DNA of 64,000 nt from an uncultured SAR86 cluster bacterium (GCA_902563105.1 CACEVU010000003.1:1-64000); one strand, 5' to 3'. Shown: positions 41,632-51,179, counted from the first letter of the stretch. The notes: generated by a model not told the origin, from the sequence alone. Made by a program: numbers and translations.

Positions 41632-43011
41632 ATGGAATTTAAAGACTACAAAGTAAAAGATATCTCTCTTGCGGAGTTTGGAAGAAAAGAAATAGAACTG
41701 GCTGAGTCAGAAATGCCAGCTTTGATTAAACTCAGGGAAAGATACGGAAAAGATAAACCTTTGCAGGGTGCAAAAATTATGGGTTGCATACACATGACTA
41801 TCCAAACTGCGGTTCTTATAGAAACTTTAGTTGAATTGGGAGCGTCTGTGAGATGGTCATCTTGTAATATCTTTTCTACCCAAGATCACGCGGCGGCTGC
41901 AATTGCTCAAAAAGGAATACCTGTTTTTGCCTGGAAAGGTATGAATGAAGAAGAGTTTGATTGGTGTATAGAACAAACCATCCTGTCTGATGGAAAACCG
42001 TGGGATGCAAATATGATTTTGGACGACGGTGGTGATTTGACTGCTATGGTGCATGAAAAATATCCAGAAATGTTAGAAAAAATTAATGGTATTTCTGAAG
42101 AAACGACAACTGGAGTATTGAGACTATATGAAATGTTGGAAAAAGGTACGCTTAAGGTTCCAGCCATAAATGTTAACGACTCGGTAACAAAATCTAAAAA
42201 CGATAACAAGTATGGATGTAGACATAGCTTGAACGATGCTATTAAACGTGGCACGGATATATTGCTTTCTGGCAGGAAAGCTCTTGTTTTTGGTTATGGT
42301 GATGTTGGTAAAGGCTCTGCAATGAGTCTCAGACAAGAAGGAATGGTGGTCAAGATTACCGAAATCGATCCTATTTGTGCCATGCAGGCTTGTATGGATG
42401 GTTATGAAGTTGTATCGCCTTATTTAAATGGTGAAAATTCAAACAATGATGAATCTATTAATAAAACGCTTCTCGGTGATATTGATCTTGTGGTAACCGC
42501 AACTGGTAACTTCAATGTTTGTGATAAACACATTTTGAATAATTTAAAGTCAGGAGCAATTGTCAGTAATATCGGTCATTTTGATAACGAGATAGATACC
42601 CAATACATGAGAGATGAATGGACATGGGAAGAAGTAAAACCTCAAGTGCATAAAGTTTACAGAGGTGCTAAAAAAAATAATAAAGACTATCTTCTTCTTC
42701 TGGCAGAGGGGAGATTAGTAAATCTCGCTAATGCGACTGGTCACCCTTCAAGAATTATGGATGGCTCGTTTGCCAACCAAGTTCTTGCACAAATATTTTT
42801 ATACAAACAAGGTTTTGCCTCAATTAATGATGAGACTACAAAGCAAGAAATGTTAAAAGTTCAAGTTCTGCCTATGGAACTGGATGAAGAAGTTGCGTCA
42901 TATATGGTAGAAGGTTTTGGAGGAGTCATTACAAAGCTTACAAAGGATCAAGCTGACTACATAAATGTAGATGTTGATGGACCTTATAAACCTGATTACT
43001 ATAAGTATTGA
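41632..43011 (+). CDS. ahcY: S-adenosylhomocysteine hydrolase
   Basis: Splits S-adenosylhomocysteine into homocysteine and adenosine, completing the methyl cycle with MetK. 459 residues. NAD-binding [14 protein letters not shown]; substrate motifs [15 protein letters not shown] and [14 protein letters not shown]-terminal YKPDYYKY tail typical of the tetrameric enzyme. Shows use of the AhcY route rather than Pfs/LuxS. It starts 2 nt after metK and overlaps argH by 1 bp. Confidence 0.97.
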   Translation: MEFKDYKVKDISLAEFGRKEIELAESEMPALIKLRERYGKDKPLQGAKIMGCIHMTIQTAVLIETLVELGASVRWSSCNIFSTQDHAAAAIAQKGIPVFAWKGMNEEEFDWCIEQTILSDGKPWDANMILDDGGDLTAMVHEKYPEMLEKINGISEETTTGVLRLYEMLEKGTLKVPAINVNDSVTKSKNDNKYGCRHSLNDAIKRGTDILLSGRKALVFGYGDVGKGSAMSLRQEGMVVKITEIDPICAMQACMDGYEVVSPYLNGENSNNDESINKTLLGDIDLVVTATGNFNVCDKHILNNLKSGAIVSNIGHFDNEIDTQYMRDEWTWEEVKPQVHKVYRGAKKNNKDYLLLLAEGRLVNLANATGHPSRIMDGSFANQVLAQIFLYKQGFASINDETTKQEMLKVQVLPMELDEEVASYMVEGFGGVITKLTKDQADYINVDVDGPYKPDYYKY

Positions 43012-44396
43012 TGTCAAAAAAAAATCCCTCGTGGGGAGGAAGATTTACCAAAAAACCTTCCCAAATTGCTCAGAATTTTTCGTCCTCTGTTGATGTAGAT
43101 CAAGTCCTCTATAGTCAAGATATTCAAGGCTCGATTGCTTACGCAGAAGCATTGATGGAAGCCAAAGTGCTGTCTAAAAATGAATTTAACAAAATTAAGA
43201 CTGGTCTTAAAAAAATTAAAAAGAAAATCGAAGCTGGTAATTTTAATTGGAATCCTGCTTTAGAAGATGTTCACATGAATATCGAAGCCGCACTTGAAAA
43301 AGAAATCGGAGTGACTGCAAAAAAACTTCATACGGGGAGATCCAGAAACGATCAGGTCGTGACTGATTTTAAATTGTTTCTCTTGGAAAGAAGTATTGAA
43401 ATTGAGTCTTTATTAAAGAGTTTAATGAAAAACTTAGTTGTTAGAGCTGAGGGAGAGTTAGAAACTCTTATGCCAGGTTTTACCCATCTGCAAAATGCTC
43501 AGCCGGTAAGTTTGGCGCACTATCTCTTGTCTTGGTACGAAATGATAAAAAGAGATTTGGAAAGAGTTTCAGCAACTAAAAAAGAACTCAAAGTCAGCCC
43601 TTTGGGTTCCGGAGCCCTGTCCGGTAACAGGTTTAAATTGGACAGACAAAAGCTAGCTAAGTCCTTAGGATTCGATTCTGTTACTAGAAATTCCATTGAT
43701 GCGGTATCCGATAGAGATTTTGCTTTAGAAGTTGCTTTCAATATAAGTGTCGTGGCTATTCATTTTTCAAGAATATGCGAAGAATTGATCATCTGGTCAT
43801 CTTCACAATTTAATTATGCTCAATTGCCTGAAGAATTGTGTACAGGCTCTTCGATTATGCCGCAAAAGAAAAACCCAGATATGGCTGAATTAGTAAGAGG
43901 AGGATCTGCTAAAACGGTTGGTAATTTAATGACGTTGCTAAGCTTGATGAAGAATCAGCCTTTGGCCTACAACAGAGACAACCAAGAGGATAAGGCGCCT
44001 TTAATTAATTCAATAGAATATGCCACCGAAGCATTGAGCATCATGAACGAGATGATCAAAGGTGTGTCCTTTAATAATGATCAAATGCTTGCTGATGTCT
44101 ACGATGATTTCTTAACTGCAACAGACCTTGCTGAATATCTGGTTGTTAAAGGAGTACCATTTAGAGAGGCTCATGAAATTACCGGGACGGCAGTGAAATA
44201 TGCTGAAAACAATGATCTCTTGCTATATGAAATGTCGCTTGATGAATTTAAGAAAATTTCAAAAAAGATTTCCCAAGATGTTTATGATTACATAGATCCT
44301 AGCGACTCTATCCAAGCAAAAACCTCAATTGGAGGAACTGCTTTGCAGCAAATAAAAAAAGAAATTAAAAGAGCAAAAGACTATTTGAAGAAATGA
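43011..44396 (+). CDS. argH: Argininosuccinate lyase
   Basis: Releases arginine and fumarate from argininosuccinate. The frame opens at TTG 43008; I choose ATG 43011 ([12 protein letters not shown], 461 residues), coupled as TGATG to ahcY. The fumarase-superfamily signature GSSIMPQKKNPD is intact, with HTGRSRNDQV near the N-terminus. argG is not in the window. Its TGA overlaps the lptM ATG. Confidence 0.95.
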   Translation: MSKKNPSWGGRFTKKPSQIAQNFSSSVDVDQVLYSQDIQGSIAYAEALMEAKVLSKNEFNKIKTGLKKIKKKIEAGNFNWNPALEDVHMNIEAALEKEIGVTAKKLHTGRSRNDQVVTDFKLFLLERSIEIESLLKSLMKNLVVRAEGELETLMPGFTHLQNAQPVSLAHYLLSWYEMIKRDLERVSATKKELKVSPLGSGALSGNRFKLDRQKLAKSLGFDSVTRNSIDAVSDRDFALEVAFNISVVAIHFSRICEELIIWSSSQFNYAQLPEELCTGSSIMPQKKNPDMAELVRGGSAKTVGNLMTLLSLMKNQPLAYNRDNQEDKAPLINSIEYATEALSIMNEMIKGVSFNNDQMLADVYDDFLTATDLAEYLVVKGVPFREAHEITGTAVKYAENNDLLLYEMSLDEFKKISKKISQDVYDYIDPSDSIQAKTSIGGTALQQIKKEIKRAKDYLKK

Positions 44397-44512
44397 AAAT
44401 TTTTTTACTTGGGTTATGTCTAATCAGTTTCGGGCTTCTAAGCTCATGTGGCATAAAAGGTCCTTTATATCTGCCTGAAGAAGAAGAAATCAATGAACTT
44501 AAAACATTTTAA
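44393..44512 (+). CDS. lptM: LptM-like small outer-membrane lipoprotein
   Basis: 39 residues. A signal peptide ends in the lipobox LSSC (lipidated Cys19), followed by GIKGPLYLP, the hallmark of LptM (formerly YifL), which assists maturation of the LPS transporter LptD. A short acidic tail follows. The ATG overlaps the argH stop (ATGA) and the last 20 bp run inside lysA. argH/cyaY-lptM-lysA-dapF is the conserved context. Confidence 0.9.
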   Translation: MKIFLLGLCLISFGLLSSCGIKGPLYLPEEEEINELKTF

Positions 44513-45713
44513 TTTTAACGAAGGCGTCTTATATTCAGAAGACACTAACTTGCTTCAGCTGAGTAATAGCTTAGAAACACCTTTTTATGTTTATTCTGCT
44601 GAGACAATAAGAGAAAATTGTCGATCTTATAAAGCTGGCTTATCTTCGTCTGACCTTGCCTGCTACGCGGTAAAAGCTAACAGCAATCTAAGTATTTTGT
44701 CTTTGATTAAAGATGAAGGCTTGGGCTTTGACGTAGTATCTGGTGGAGAATTAAAAAGAGTTTTAAAAATAGGTGCAGATCCAAAGAAGATTGTTTTTTC
44801 TGGAGTTGGTAAAAGCAAAGAGGAATTGAAACTTGCTTGTGATCACGAAATATTTTCCATCAACTTAGAATCTGAATATGAATTAGAACTGCTCGAACAA
44901 CTTAATAAAACACCAAGAATCTCTTTTAGAATAAATCCGGATATTGCTGCAGAATCTCATCCTTATATTGAAACTGGTAAAGCCGATTGTAAATTTGGTA
45001 TTTCCGAAGTAGAAGCACTAACTCTCGCAAAGAAATATGGAACGGAAAAAATTAACCTAGTTGGTGTTTCAGCTCATATTGGATCTCAAATAACTAATAC
45101 GGATTTGCTGGTTGAAGCTTACGAAAAACTTGAAAATTTAGCAGACCAATTGGTTGCTTTGGGATTTGAAATAGATCACATAGATGTTGGTGGTGGTTTA
45201 GCAGTCGACTATGAACTGGAAAAAAATTTTTCACCCGACGAACTAATAAAAAAACTGAAGAAGTTTTCTTCAAAATATGACTTAACTTTAGAGCCAGGAC
45301 GTTCCATTGTTGCCCAAGCGGGTGTATTGATAACCAAAGTATTGGGCATCAAAGAAAATGGTAGTCAAAAGTTTCTTATTGTTGATGCAGGCATGAACGA
45401 TCTGATGAGGCCATCGTTGTATAGCGCTAGACACAAAATAGATAATTTAGTGGAGTCTTCTGAAAAAAAGGATCTTTATTCTGTAGTTGGACCTGTCTGT
45501 GAGACTGCCGATAGTTTTGGTTCAGATTTCGAAGTCAGTGCAAATGCTGGGGATTATTTAGTTGTATATTCAGCAGGTGCCTATGGCTCAAGTATGGGCT
45601 CGAATTACAATACCCGACTTAAGCCTGCTGAAATCTTAATTGATCAAAAAAGCCATAAGGTCATCAGAAAAGCAGAAACTTTTGATGATCTCATTAAAGA
45701 AGAGGAACTTTAA
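44493..45713 (+). CDS. lysA: Diaminopimelate decarboxylase
   Basis: Last step of lysine synthesis. 406 residues, fold-type III PLP enzyme. The Schiff-base lysine is Lys61 in CYAVKANSN; SAHIGSQI and VGGGLAV line the barrel; GPVCETADSF holds the second-subunit cysteine. The ATG lies inside the end of lptM (20-bp overlap), so the two are coupled. TAATG links it to dapF. Confidence 0.96.
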   Translation: MNLKHFNFNEGVLYSEDTNLLQLSNSLETPFYVYSAETIRENCRSYKAGLSSSDLACYAVKANSNLSILSLIKDEGLGFDVVSGGELKRVLKIGADPKKIVFSGVGKSKEELKLACDHEIFSINLESEYELELLEQLNKTPRISFRINPDIAAESHPYIETGKADCKFGISEVEALTLAKKYGTEKINLVGVSAHIGSQITNTDLLVEAYEKLENLADQLVALGFEIDHIDVGGGLAVDYELEKNFSPDELIKKLKKFSSKYDLTLEPGRSIVAQAGVLITKVLGIKENGSQKFLIVDAGMNDLMRPSLYSARHKIDNLVESSEKKDLYSVVGPVCETADSFGSDFEVSANAGDYLVVYSAGAYGSSMGSNYNTRLKPAEILIDQKSHKVIRKAETFDDLIKEEEL

Positions 45714-46528
45714 TGCCTTATATCCAGTTTATGGAGGCTTTAGGAAATAATTTCATAATTGTAGATTCAGTAACGCAGGATTTCTCTTTCTCTAAAAATA
45801 GCATCCCAAAGCTTCTCGATAAGAAAGATTTTCTTGAATTTGATCAAGTCCTAGTTATAAAACCTCCAGAAAAAGAAATTGCAGATTTTTCTGTAAAAAT
45901 TTTTAATCAAGATGGCAGTGAGGCTGAAAACTGTGTCAACGGAATGAGGTGTGTTGCTAGATATCTGTCCGATAGAAACATATCCATTAGTGATAGTGTG
46001 AAGTTACTCATAGGAGCTAATCAAGTTACTGTTGAGAAAAATAGAAATGATTACATTGTCGAAAATATATTTTCGCTGACTCCTTCTGAAATTGGTCTAA
46101 GTGAAAATGAGCAGGTTTTTGAGATTGAATTTGATAATAAGAAAGTTCCGTGTTTTGCGATTTCCATAGGAAATCCACATGCTGTAGTTTTTAATGATGA
46201 ATTGGGTTTGGACGTGCAAAAATTTGGAACATTTTTACAAGAAAGTAGTTTTTTTAGAAATGGTGTAAATGTTGGCTTTATTCAAATATCAAACACTAAG
46301 GAGATAAATTTAAGAGTTTTTGAAAGAGGCGTGGGTGAAACGCAAGCTTGCGGAAGTGGAGCTTGTGCAGCTGCTGTCGCATGTGCCATTCAAAAAGAAT
46401 TGGATCATGAGTTAAAAATACACTTTCATCAAGGTGAGGTATTCACTAAAGTGAATCTAGATGATTCAAAAGTTCTTCTTCAAGGAAGTGCTGAATACAG
46501 AAAACAAGACGTTTTGTTAAATCTTTAA
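45713..46528 (+). CDS. dapF: Diaminopimelate epimerase
   Basis: Converts LL- to meso-diaminopimelate for lysine and peptidoglycan. 271 residues. Two catalytic cysteines: Cys74 in ENCVNGMRC and Cys213 in ACGSGACAA. The N-terminal MEALGNNFIIVD is typical. It overlaps lysA by 1 bp and sits 1 nt before the DUF484 gene. Confidence 0.96.
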   Translation: MPYIQFMEALGNNFIIVDSVTQDFSFSKNSIPKLLDKKDFLEFDQVLVIKPPEKEIADFSVKIFNQDGSEAENCVNGMRCVARYLSDRNISISDSVKLLIGANQVTVEKNRNDYIVENIFSLTPSEIGLSENEQVFEIEFDNKKVPCFAISIGNPHAVVFNDELGLDVQKFGTFLQESSFFRNGVNVGFIQISNTKEINLRVFERGVGETQACGSGACAAAVACAIQKELDHELKIHFHQGEVFTKVNLDDSKVLLQGSAEYRKQDVLLNL

Positions 46529-46529
46529 A

Positions 46530-47213
46530 ATGAAACTTTTTAGTAAATCTCTCAAACCTGAAGAAGTCATAAATTTTTTAAAAGAAAATCCTGAATTCTT
46601 TATCGATCATCCAGAGGCTATAGAATATCTTGAAATAAAACACGAATCCGGCGAAGCAGTAAGCTTTATTGAAAAACAAGTTGAATTCATAAAATCCAAG
46701 AATTTAGCAACCAGTACTCAACTCAAAGAGTTTATTTTAAATGCAAAAGCGAATGAGTTGCTTTTCACAAAAGTTAAAAATCTTATAAGTATTATTCTTA
46801 ATACCGAAGACTTAGAGAATCTATTGACTGCTACAGAAATTTTTTTTATTGAAGAGCTTGGTACAGAAAAATGTAAATTATTGTTTTTTACTCAAGAAGA
46901 ATTGTATCGAGTCAATGCAAAAAGAATTATTGAGCCGGAAATAGCAACAAAGACTTTTTCAAAGATTTTTAAAGAAACTGATATTTTTCTAGGAAAGATC
47001 TCTAATGAAATTGCATCTCTTATTTTTGGCGCCAAAACAAACATCAGGGAAGGAGTTATCGGAAAACTAAACTCGGAAAAAATTGCAGGAATATTAGTTA
47101 TGGGTTCTTCCAAAGAAGAAAAATATTCTCCTGAAAACGATACCTTATTTTTAAACTTTACAATTGAAGTTTTAAGCCATCAAATAGATAGATTAATTGA
47201 AAACCGAGATTAG
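46530..47213 (+). CDS. DUF484 (GAF-like) protein
   Basis: 227 residues. N-terminal LKPEEVINFLKENPEFFIDHPE, a short helical region about 25-80, and a GAF-like C-terminal domain. This family regularly sits between dapF and xerC in gammaproteobacteria; its function is not established. The last 17 bp overlap xerC. The signal in the GAF pocket cannot be inferred. Confidence 0.85.
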   Translation: MKLFSKSLKPEEVINFLKENPEFFIDHPEAIEYLEIKHESGEAVSFIEKQVEFIKSKNLATSTQLKEFILNAKANELLFTKVKNLISIILNTEDLENLLTATEIFFIEELGTEKCKLLFFTQEELYRVNAKRIIEPEIATKTFSKIFKETDIFLGKISNEIASLIFGAKTNIREGVIGKLNSEKIAGILVMGSSKEEKYSPENDTLFLNFTIEVLSHQIDRLIENRD

Positions 47214-48096
47214 CAAATTTATAGACTCCTTTTTAAGTTTTCTTAAAGAAAATCGTAATTATTCTGAACACACGCTTAAGAGCTACAAAAATGATTTGAA
47301 TAAATTTGAGGTCTTTCTAAATGAAAATAAAATTCCCAACATTTCAGAGGTTAACAATAACTTAGTAAGAAATTTTCTAGGTTTACACAGAAGAAAGGGT
47401 CTTAGTCCAAAGAGTTTAGCTAGAATTCTGTCTTCCGTAAGAAGTTTTTTTAAATTTCTCAAATCAGAAGGAAAATTTGCAAACGACCCAACGGTTGGCA
47501 TCAGCGCGCCTAAGCAAGATGCTCTTTTACCAAAGGCTTTAGATACAGACATGATTAATAAACTTCTGAATTTTGAACCAAAAAGTTGGATAGAACATCG
47601 AGATAAAGCAATGATGGAATTAATCTACTCTTCTGGGTTGCGACTTTCTGAGCTTTGTTCTTTGAACGTAAAAGATCTTTTGCTGGAAGAGCAAATGTGC
47701 AGAGTTTTAGGAAAAGGCAATAAAGAAAGGCTTTGTCCCGTTGGCTCTAAAGCCATTGAAGCCTTGGAACAATGGTATGCACATAGAGAAACTATTGCTA
47801 ATCAAAATGAAACTTCGGTTTTTGTAAATAAAGAAGGAAATCGACTGGGTCCGAGGACAGTTCAAATTCGACTTAAAAAAATCAGTCAAGACAGAGGCTT
47901 GCCTTACATCCATCCTCATATGTTAAGGCATTCTTTCGCAACTCATATTTTAGAATCCAGTGGAGATCTTAGAGCTGTTCAAGAATTATTAGGACATGCT
48001 AATCTAAGTACCACTCAAATCTACACTAAATTAGATTTCCAGCATTTGGCTAAGGTTTACGATAAAAGCCACCCTCATGCAAAAAATAAAAAATGA
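47197..48096 (+). CDS. xerC: Tyrosine recombinase XerC
   Basis: Chromosome-dimer resolution at dif with XerD. 299 residues, full length. Catalytic residues: Arg149, Lys173, His241, Arg244, His267 and Tyr276 (SGLRLSEL, HMLRHSFATH, TTQIYTKLD). The start is TTG at 47197, overlapping DUF484 by 17 bp; no better ATG exists before the conserved N-terminal SAM-like domain. dapF-DUF484-xerC-yigB context marks it as the housekeeping enzyme, not a phage integrase. Confidence 0.93.
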   Translation: MKTEISKFIDSFLSFLKENRNYSEHTLKSYKNDLNKFEVFLNENKIPNISEVNNNLVRNFLGLHRRKGLSPKSLARILSSVRSFFKFLKSEGKFANDPTVGISAPKQDALLPKALDTDMINKLLNFEPKSWIEHRDKAMMELIYSSGLRLSELCSLNVKDLLLEEQMCRVLGKGNKERLCPVGSKAIEALEQWYAHRETIANQNETSVFVNKEGNRLGPRTVQIRLKKISQDRGLPYIHPHMLRHSFATHILESSGDLRAVQELLGHANLSTTQIYTKLDFQHLAKVYDKSHPHAKNKK

Positions 48097-48791
48097 AAAT
48101 TAAAGCAGTAACTTTTGATCTCGATGACACTTTATGGCCGCTGAGAGAAGTCATCATTCACGCGCATAAAGAATCCAATAATTGGATAGTTGATAAATTT
48201 CCAAACATGTCTGAAGTTTTGTTCACAGAACAGGAGCAAAAAATGTGGCAAAAGTTGATTGCAGAAGACAATTCTTTGCGACATCGATTGTCTGAGCTAC
48301 GTATGAAAGTCATCGAGACATTATTGACAGAAAATGGTGTTTCTAACGAAGATGCAAAAGCAACGTCAAAAGACGCATTCGATATTTTTTTAAAGCTTCG
48401 TCATGAAATTACTTATTTCGATGGAACTTTAGAAGTTCTTGAGTCGTTAAAAAATAAATATACATTAGGTGTTTTGACTAATGGAAACGCGAGCATAAAA
48501 ACTTTAAAAATTGATCACTTGTTCGATTTTTATCTGAATGCTGAAATGGTCAATGATAGTAAACCTGGTGCAAAGATGTTTGAAGAAGCTTTAAAAATAA
48601 TGCAACTCCAACCTGAGGAAGTCTGCCACGTAGGCGATCATCCAGAAAATGATGTCGAGGCTGCTATGAATCTAGGGATGAGGGCTGTTTGGCTAAATTT
48701 GCTCGACGCAGAGTGGCCAAAAAGCAAAAGGCAAGCTGATGTTGATATTGAATCTTGGTGGAATTTAGAGAAAGGAATAGAGAGCTTATAA
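48093..48791 (+). CDS. yigB: HAD-family phosphatase (YigB-like)
   Basis: 232 residues. HAD motif I FDLDDTLWPL with the nucleophile aspartate (Asp9) and Asp11, motif II LTNGNAS, motif III lysine in DSKPGAKMF, motif IV VGDHPENDVEAA. YigB dephosphorylates FMN in E. coli; that substrate is inferred here. It overlaps xerC by 4 bp. Its stop nests in the convergent cytochrome stop (TTATAA). Confidence 0.85.
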   Translation: MKIKAVTFDLDDTLWPLREVIIHAHKESNNWIVDKFPNMSEVLFTEQEQKMWQKLIAEDNSLRHRLSELRMKVIETLLTENGVSNEDAKATSKDAFDIFLKLRHEITYFDGTLEVLESLKNKYTLGVLTNGNASIKTLKIDHLFDFYLNAEMVNDSKPGAKMFEEALKIMQLQPEEVCHVGDHPENDVEAAMNLGMRAVWLNLLDAEWPKSKRQADVDIESWWNLEKGIESL

Positions 48792-49100
48792 AGAGTCTAA
48801 GATATAGCTGACTGCCATCTCGAGCTCCTGCTCAGAACAATTCATGCATAAACCCATTGCGGGCATTCCTCTAAGACCATTTTTAACGCTATAAGTTAAC
48901 TCATCCAGGCTTTTATTGACTCTATACCCCCATGCTGATTTATCTCCAAAGATTGGAGCGCCAGCCAAACCATTTTGGTGACAAACTGCACAGGCTGCAT
49001 CGTAAACTGTCTTGCCATCTCTTGATGTTTTCTCTTCGGAAAAAATCAGAGACGAGGCGAAGAAAAAAAATATTAAGAAAGGAAAAAATAATTTATTCAA
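48786..49100 (-). CDS. Cytochrome c5-type periplasmic cytochrome
   Basis: 104 residues. Signal peptide (about 1-20), one heme motif CAVCH (AACAVCHQNGLAGAP), axial methionine in GMPAMG, and a second cysteine pair CMNC near the C-terminus that is a c5 hallmark. Carries electrons in the periplasm. 5 bp downstream of the pseudoazurin gene and under its promoter. Confidence 0.88.
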   Translation of the reverse strand: MNKLFFPFLIFFFFASSLIFSEEKTSRDGKTVYDAACAVCHQNGLAGAPIFGDKSAWGYRVNKSLDELTYSVKNGLRGMPAMGLCMNCSEQELEMAVSYILDSL

Positions 49101-49105
49101 AATGA

Positions 49106-49717
49106 TTATAATCTTGATAAGTAGTCGTCTAACCTTTCTTGGTTCATTACAAAAGTAGATTTTATTTGACTCGCTGCAGATTTTATCTCATCCAAGTTAA
49201 CTGCTTCACCCACTTGAATAACGCCTACCATTGCCATCATTGCGTGAGGTGTGCAATTGTAAACGTATACTCCTTCAGCATCTAAAGTAACGCTGATATT
49301 TTCATTGATTGTGCCATTCCAGCTTTCTGCATTGGAAGGAATCATGTTGGGAAAAGAAGCTGAGTTGTGCATAGGGTCCACGAGGACAAAATTTATTGTA
49401 TCTCCGACTGATACTTTCAAAACAGGAGGCTCGAAAACCATAGTGCCGTCTGCTCCAGCATTGAGCATTTTAACTTCATGGACGCTACCTTCAGACAGTT
49501 TTACTTTATTGGAAGCGGTAACAGGTTCGGCTGCCATACTGTTATTCAAAGCTACTTTATAGCCAGGTCCGGAAGATTCTATGCCACACTCGTCGGTTTT
49601 TAGACAAACACTGGCAACAGAAGAAACTCGATCAAGAATAGCCTCTTCACGCATATCAGCAGAAGCTGCTAAATGTGATAAAAGAAGTGAAATTAAAGCA
49701 ACTGATAATTTTTTCAT
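49106..49717 (-). CDS. Pseudoazurin-like cupredoxin with extra N-terminal region
   Basis: 203 residues. Signal peptide about 1-20. The C-terminal cupredoxin domain (about 75-170) has a complete type 1 copper site: His117 (PMHNSAS), Cys155, His158 and Met163 (YNCTPHAMMAM). About 55 residues precede it, with VCLKTDEC, which resembles the short leader found in front of some cytochrome c5 domains. It likely shuttles electrons with the co-transcribed c5. TATAAT sits 6 nt before the ATG. Confidence 0.85.
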   Translation of the reverse strand: MKKLSVALISLLLSHLAASADMREEAILDRVSSVASVCLKTDECGIESSGPGYKVALNNSMAAEPVTASNKVKLSEGSVHEVKMLNAGADGTMVFEPPVLKVSVGDTINFVLVDPMHNSASFPNMIPSNAESWNGTINENISVTLDAEGVYVYNCTPHAMMAMVGVIQVGEAVNLDEIKSAASQIKSTFVMNQERLDDYLSRL

Positions 49718-49723
49718 GATGCG

Positions 49724-49729
49724 ATTATA
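49724..49729 (-). promoter_or_regulatory. -10 box of the cupredoxin-cytochrome c5 operon (leaderless spacing)
   Basis: Perfect TATAAT on the minus strand, 6 nt before the ATG at 49717. The predicted start is the ATG itself. No Shine-Dalgarno motif. Confidence 0.6.
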
Positions 49730-49801
49730 GACCTCTACCTTGCTAAATCTATCTCTAGTTAGAAGAAAAGTTTAAGCTTATTTGTAAATATTTTAACTAT
49801 T

Positions 49802-49878
49802 GAGATAGAAGTTCAGTGGATCAGAATGCTTAACTCCGGAGCAAAAGATCCTAGGTTCAAGTCCTGCCTGGCTCACTA
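49802..49878 (+). pseudogene. Degenerate tRNA-Arg(CCG)
   Basis: The stretch can be laid out as a cloverleaf. Acceptor GAGATAG/CTGGCTC pairs 6 of 7 counting one G-T. D-stem GTTC/GAAT pairs with the loop containing GTGG. The anticodon loop CTCCGGA gives CCG (Arg). The T-arm CTAGG/CCTGC has the loop TTCAAGT. The anticodon stem CTTAA/GCAAA pairs only 2 of 5 and the end is ACTA, not ACCA. I therefore call it a decayed or strongly divergent tRNA. Its 3' end overlaps the end of hflX by 22 bp. Confidence 0.55.
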
Positions 49879-51179
49879 ACTTCAAAGCTTTCTTGCTCTT
49901 CATCGAATAAGATTTTTAATTCCGATGCATTAATTAACTCTGTAAGAAAATCATTACCGACATTCAACTTAAGATGCCATTCTGTATCTTTACTAACCTC
50001 ATCTATAACACATCCCTCTTCATAAAGTTTTGCGCGTATCGCAGATACCTTATGATCAACTGAAACCCAGCCTTTGAAGAGCCCGTTACTAGTTTGTTCC
50101 ATTATTTTTTCTTTTAAGGAATCGATCCCAATATTTTTTTCTGCTGAAACATAAAGATCCTTAGGATTTTGAAACTCTAATTCTTGTTGTTTCGCGGCTG
50201 AAAGATTGTCTATCTTGTTATTAACTAAAAGTTGAGGAATATCATTTAAGTTTAAATCGTTCAAAATTTTAATAACTTCTTTTTGTTTGAGCTCTTTTTC
50301 TGGATCATTTACGTCTACTAAGTGAATCAGCAGATCAGCAGATCTAAGATCGTCCAGTGTGGTTTTAAAAGATTCGATCAATTCTGTAGGAATTTCTGAA
50401 ATAAAACCTACAGTATCGGTAAAAAGTATTGCTCTACTGCCTGGACTTAGGTTTTTCCTAGTCACCGAGTCTAGAGTTGCAAAAAGCTGATCGGCTTTAT
50501 ATTCTTCGCCGCCCGTCAAAGCATTAAAAAGAGTTGTTTTGCCAGCATTGGTATAGCCAACTAACGCTACGATTTTGTTTTTGCCTTTTTTTCTTGCATA
50601 TCTATTCAAAGATTTTTGATTATGACTTTTTGTAAGTTTCTTCTTAAGAGCTTTGATCCGATTGCCGATTAATCTTCTGTCTGTTTCCAATTGAGTTTCT
50701 CCTGGTCCTCGCAAGCCAATTCCTCCTTTTTGTCTTTCTAAATGACTCCAACCTCTTACCAGTCTAGTGGATAAATGCGATAGTTGAGCAAGCTCAACTT
50801 GAAGTTTTCCAACGTGACTAAAAGCACGTCTAGCAAAGATATCTAAAATCAATCCAGTTCTATCCAAAACCCTTGCTTTCAAATAGCGTTCAATATTTCT
50901 TTCTTGTGATGGTGACAAAGCATGATTAAAAATAACCAAGCCAATTTTGTTTTTGTGCACTTCTTGCTTGATTTCTTCCAGTTTCCCTTTTTGAATGAAA
51001 TATCTAGGAGATGCAAGTTCCTGCTTGCCTTTGATTTCACCTAATATGTTAGCCCCTGCTGAACGTGCTAAGTCTTTAAACTCTTCAAAAGAGTTTTCAA
51101 AATTTAAAATACGTCTGACTTTAGTAGTTTCAACTTGAACAAGCAGAGCTTTTTCAAGAGAATTATTTTCGTTTGGCAT
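49857..51179 (-). CDS. hflX: Ribosome-associated GTPase HflX
   Basis: Rescues and splits stalled 70S ribosomes. 440 residues. The N-terminal HflX domain (about 20-180; GGIGLRGPGETQLETDRR is 18 residues of its linker) is followed by the G-domain with G1 GYTNAGKTTLFN, G3 DTVGF and G4 NKID. hfq, its usual neighbour, is not here; instead a methyltransferase gene is coupled upstream (TAATG). The end overlaps the degenerate tRNA on the other strand. Confidence 0.94.
   Translation of the reverse strand: MPNENNSLEKALLVQVETTKVRRILNFENSFEEFKDLARSAGANILGEIKGKQELASPRYFIQKGKLEEIKQEVHKNKIGLVIFNHALSPSQERNIERYLKARVLDRTGLILDIFARRAFSHVGKLQVELAQLSHLSTRLVRGWSHLERQKGGIGLRGPGETQLETDRRLIGNRIKALKKKLTKSHNQKSLNRYARKKGKNKIVALVGYTNAGKTTLFNALTGGEEYKADQLFATLDSVTRKNLSPGSRAILFTDTVGFISEIPTELIESFKTTLDDLRSADLLIHLVDVNDPEKELKQKEVIKILNDLNLNDIPQLLVNNKIDNLSAAKQQELEFQNPKDLYVSAEKNIGIDSLKEKIMEQTSNGLFKGWVSVDHKVSAIRAKLYEEGCVIDEVSKDTEWHLKLNVGNDFLTELINASELKILFDEEQESFEVSEPGRT

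Noticed and set aside
47197-48096. Tyrosine recombinase as sign of a mobile element
   Set aside because: The dapF-DUF484-xerC-yigB order identifies the chromosomal XerC, and no att repeats or phage genes are near.
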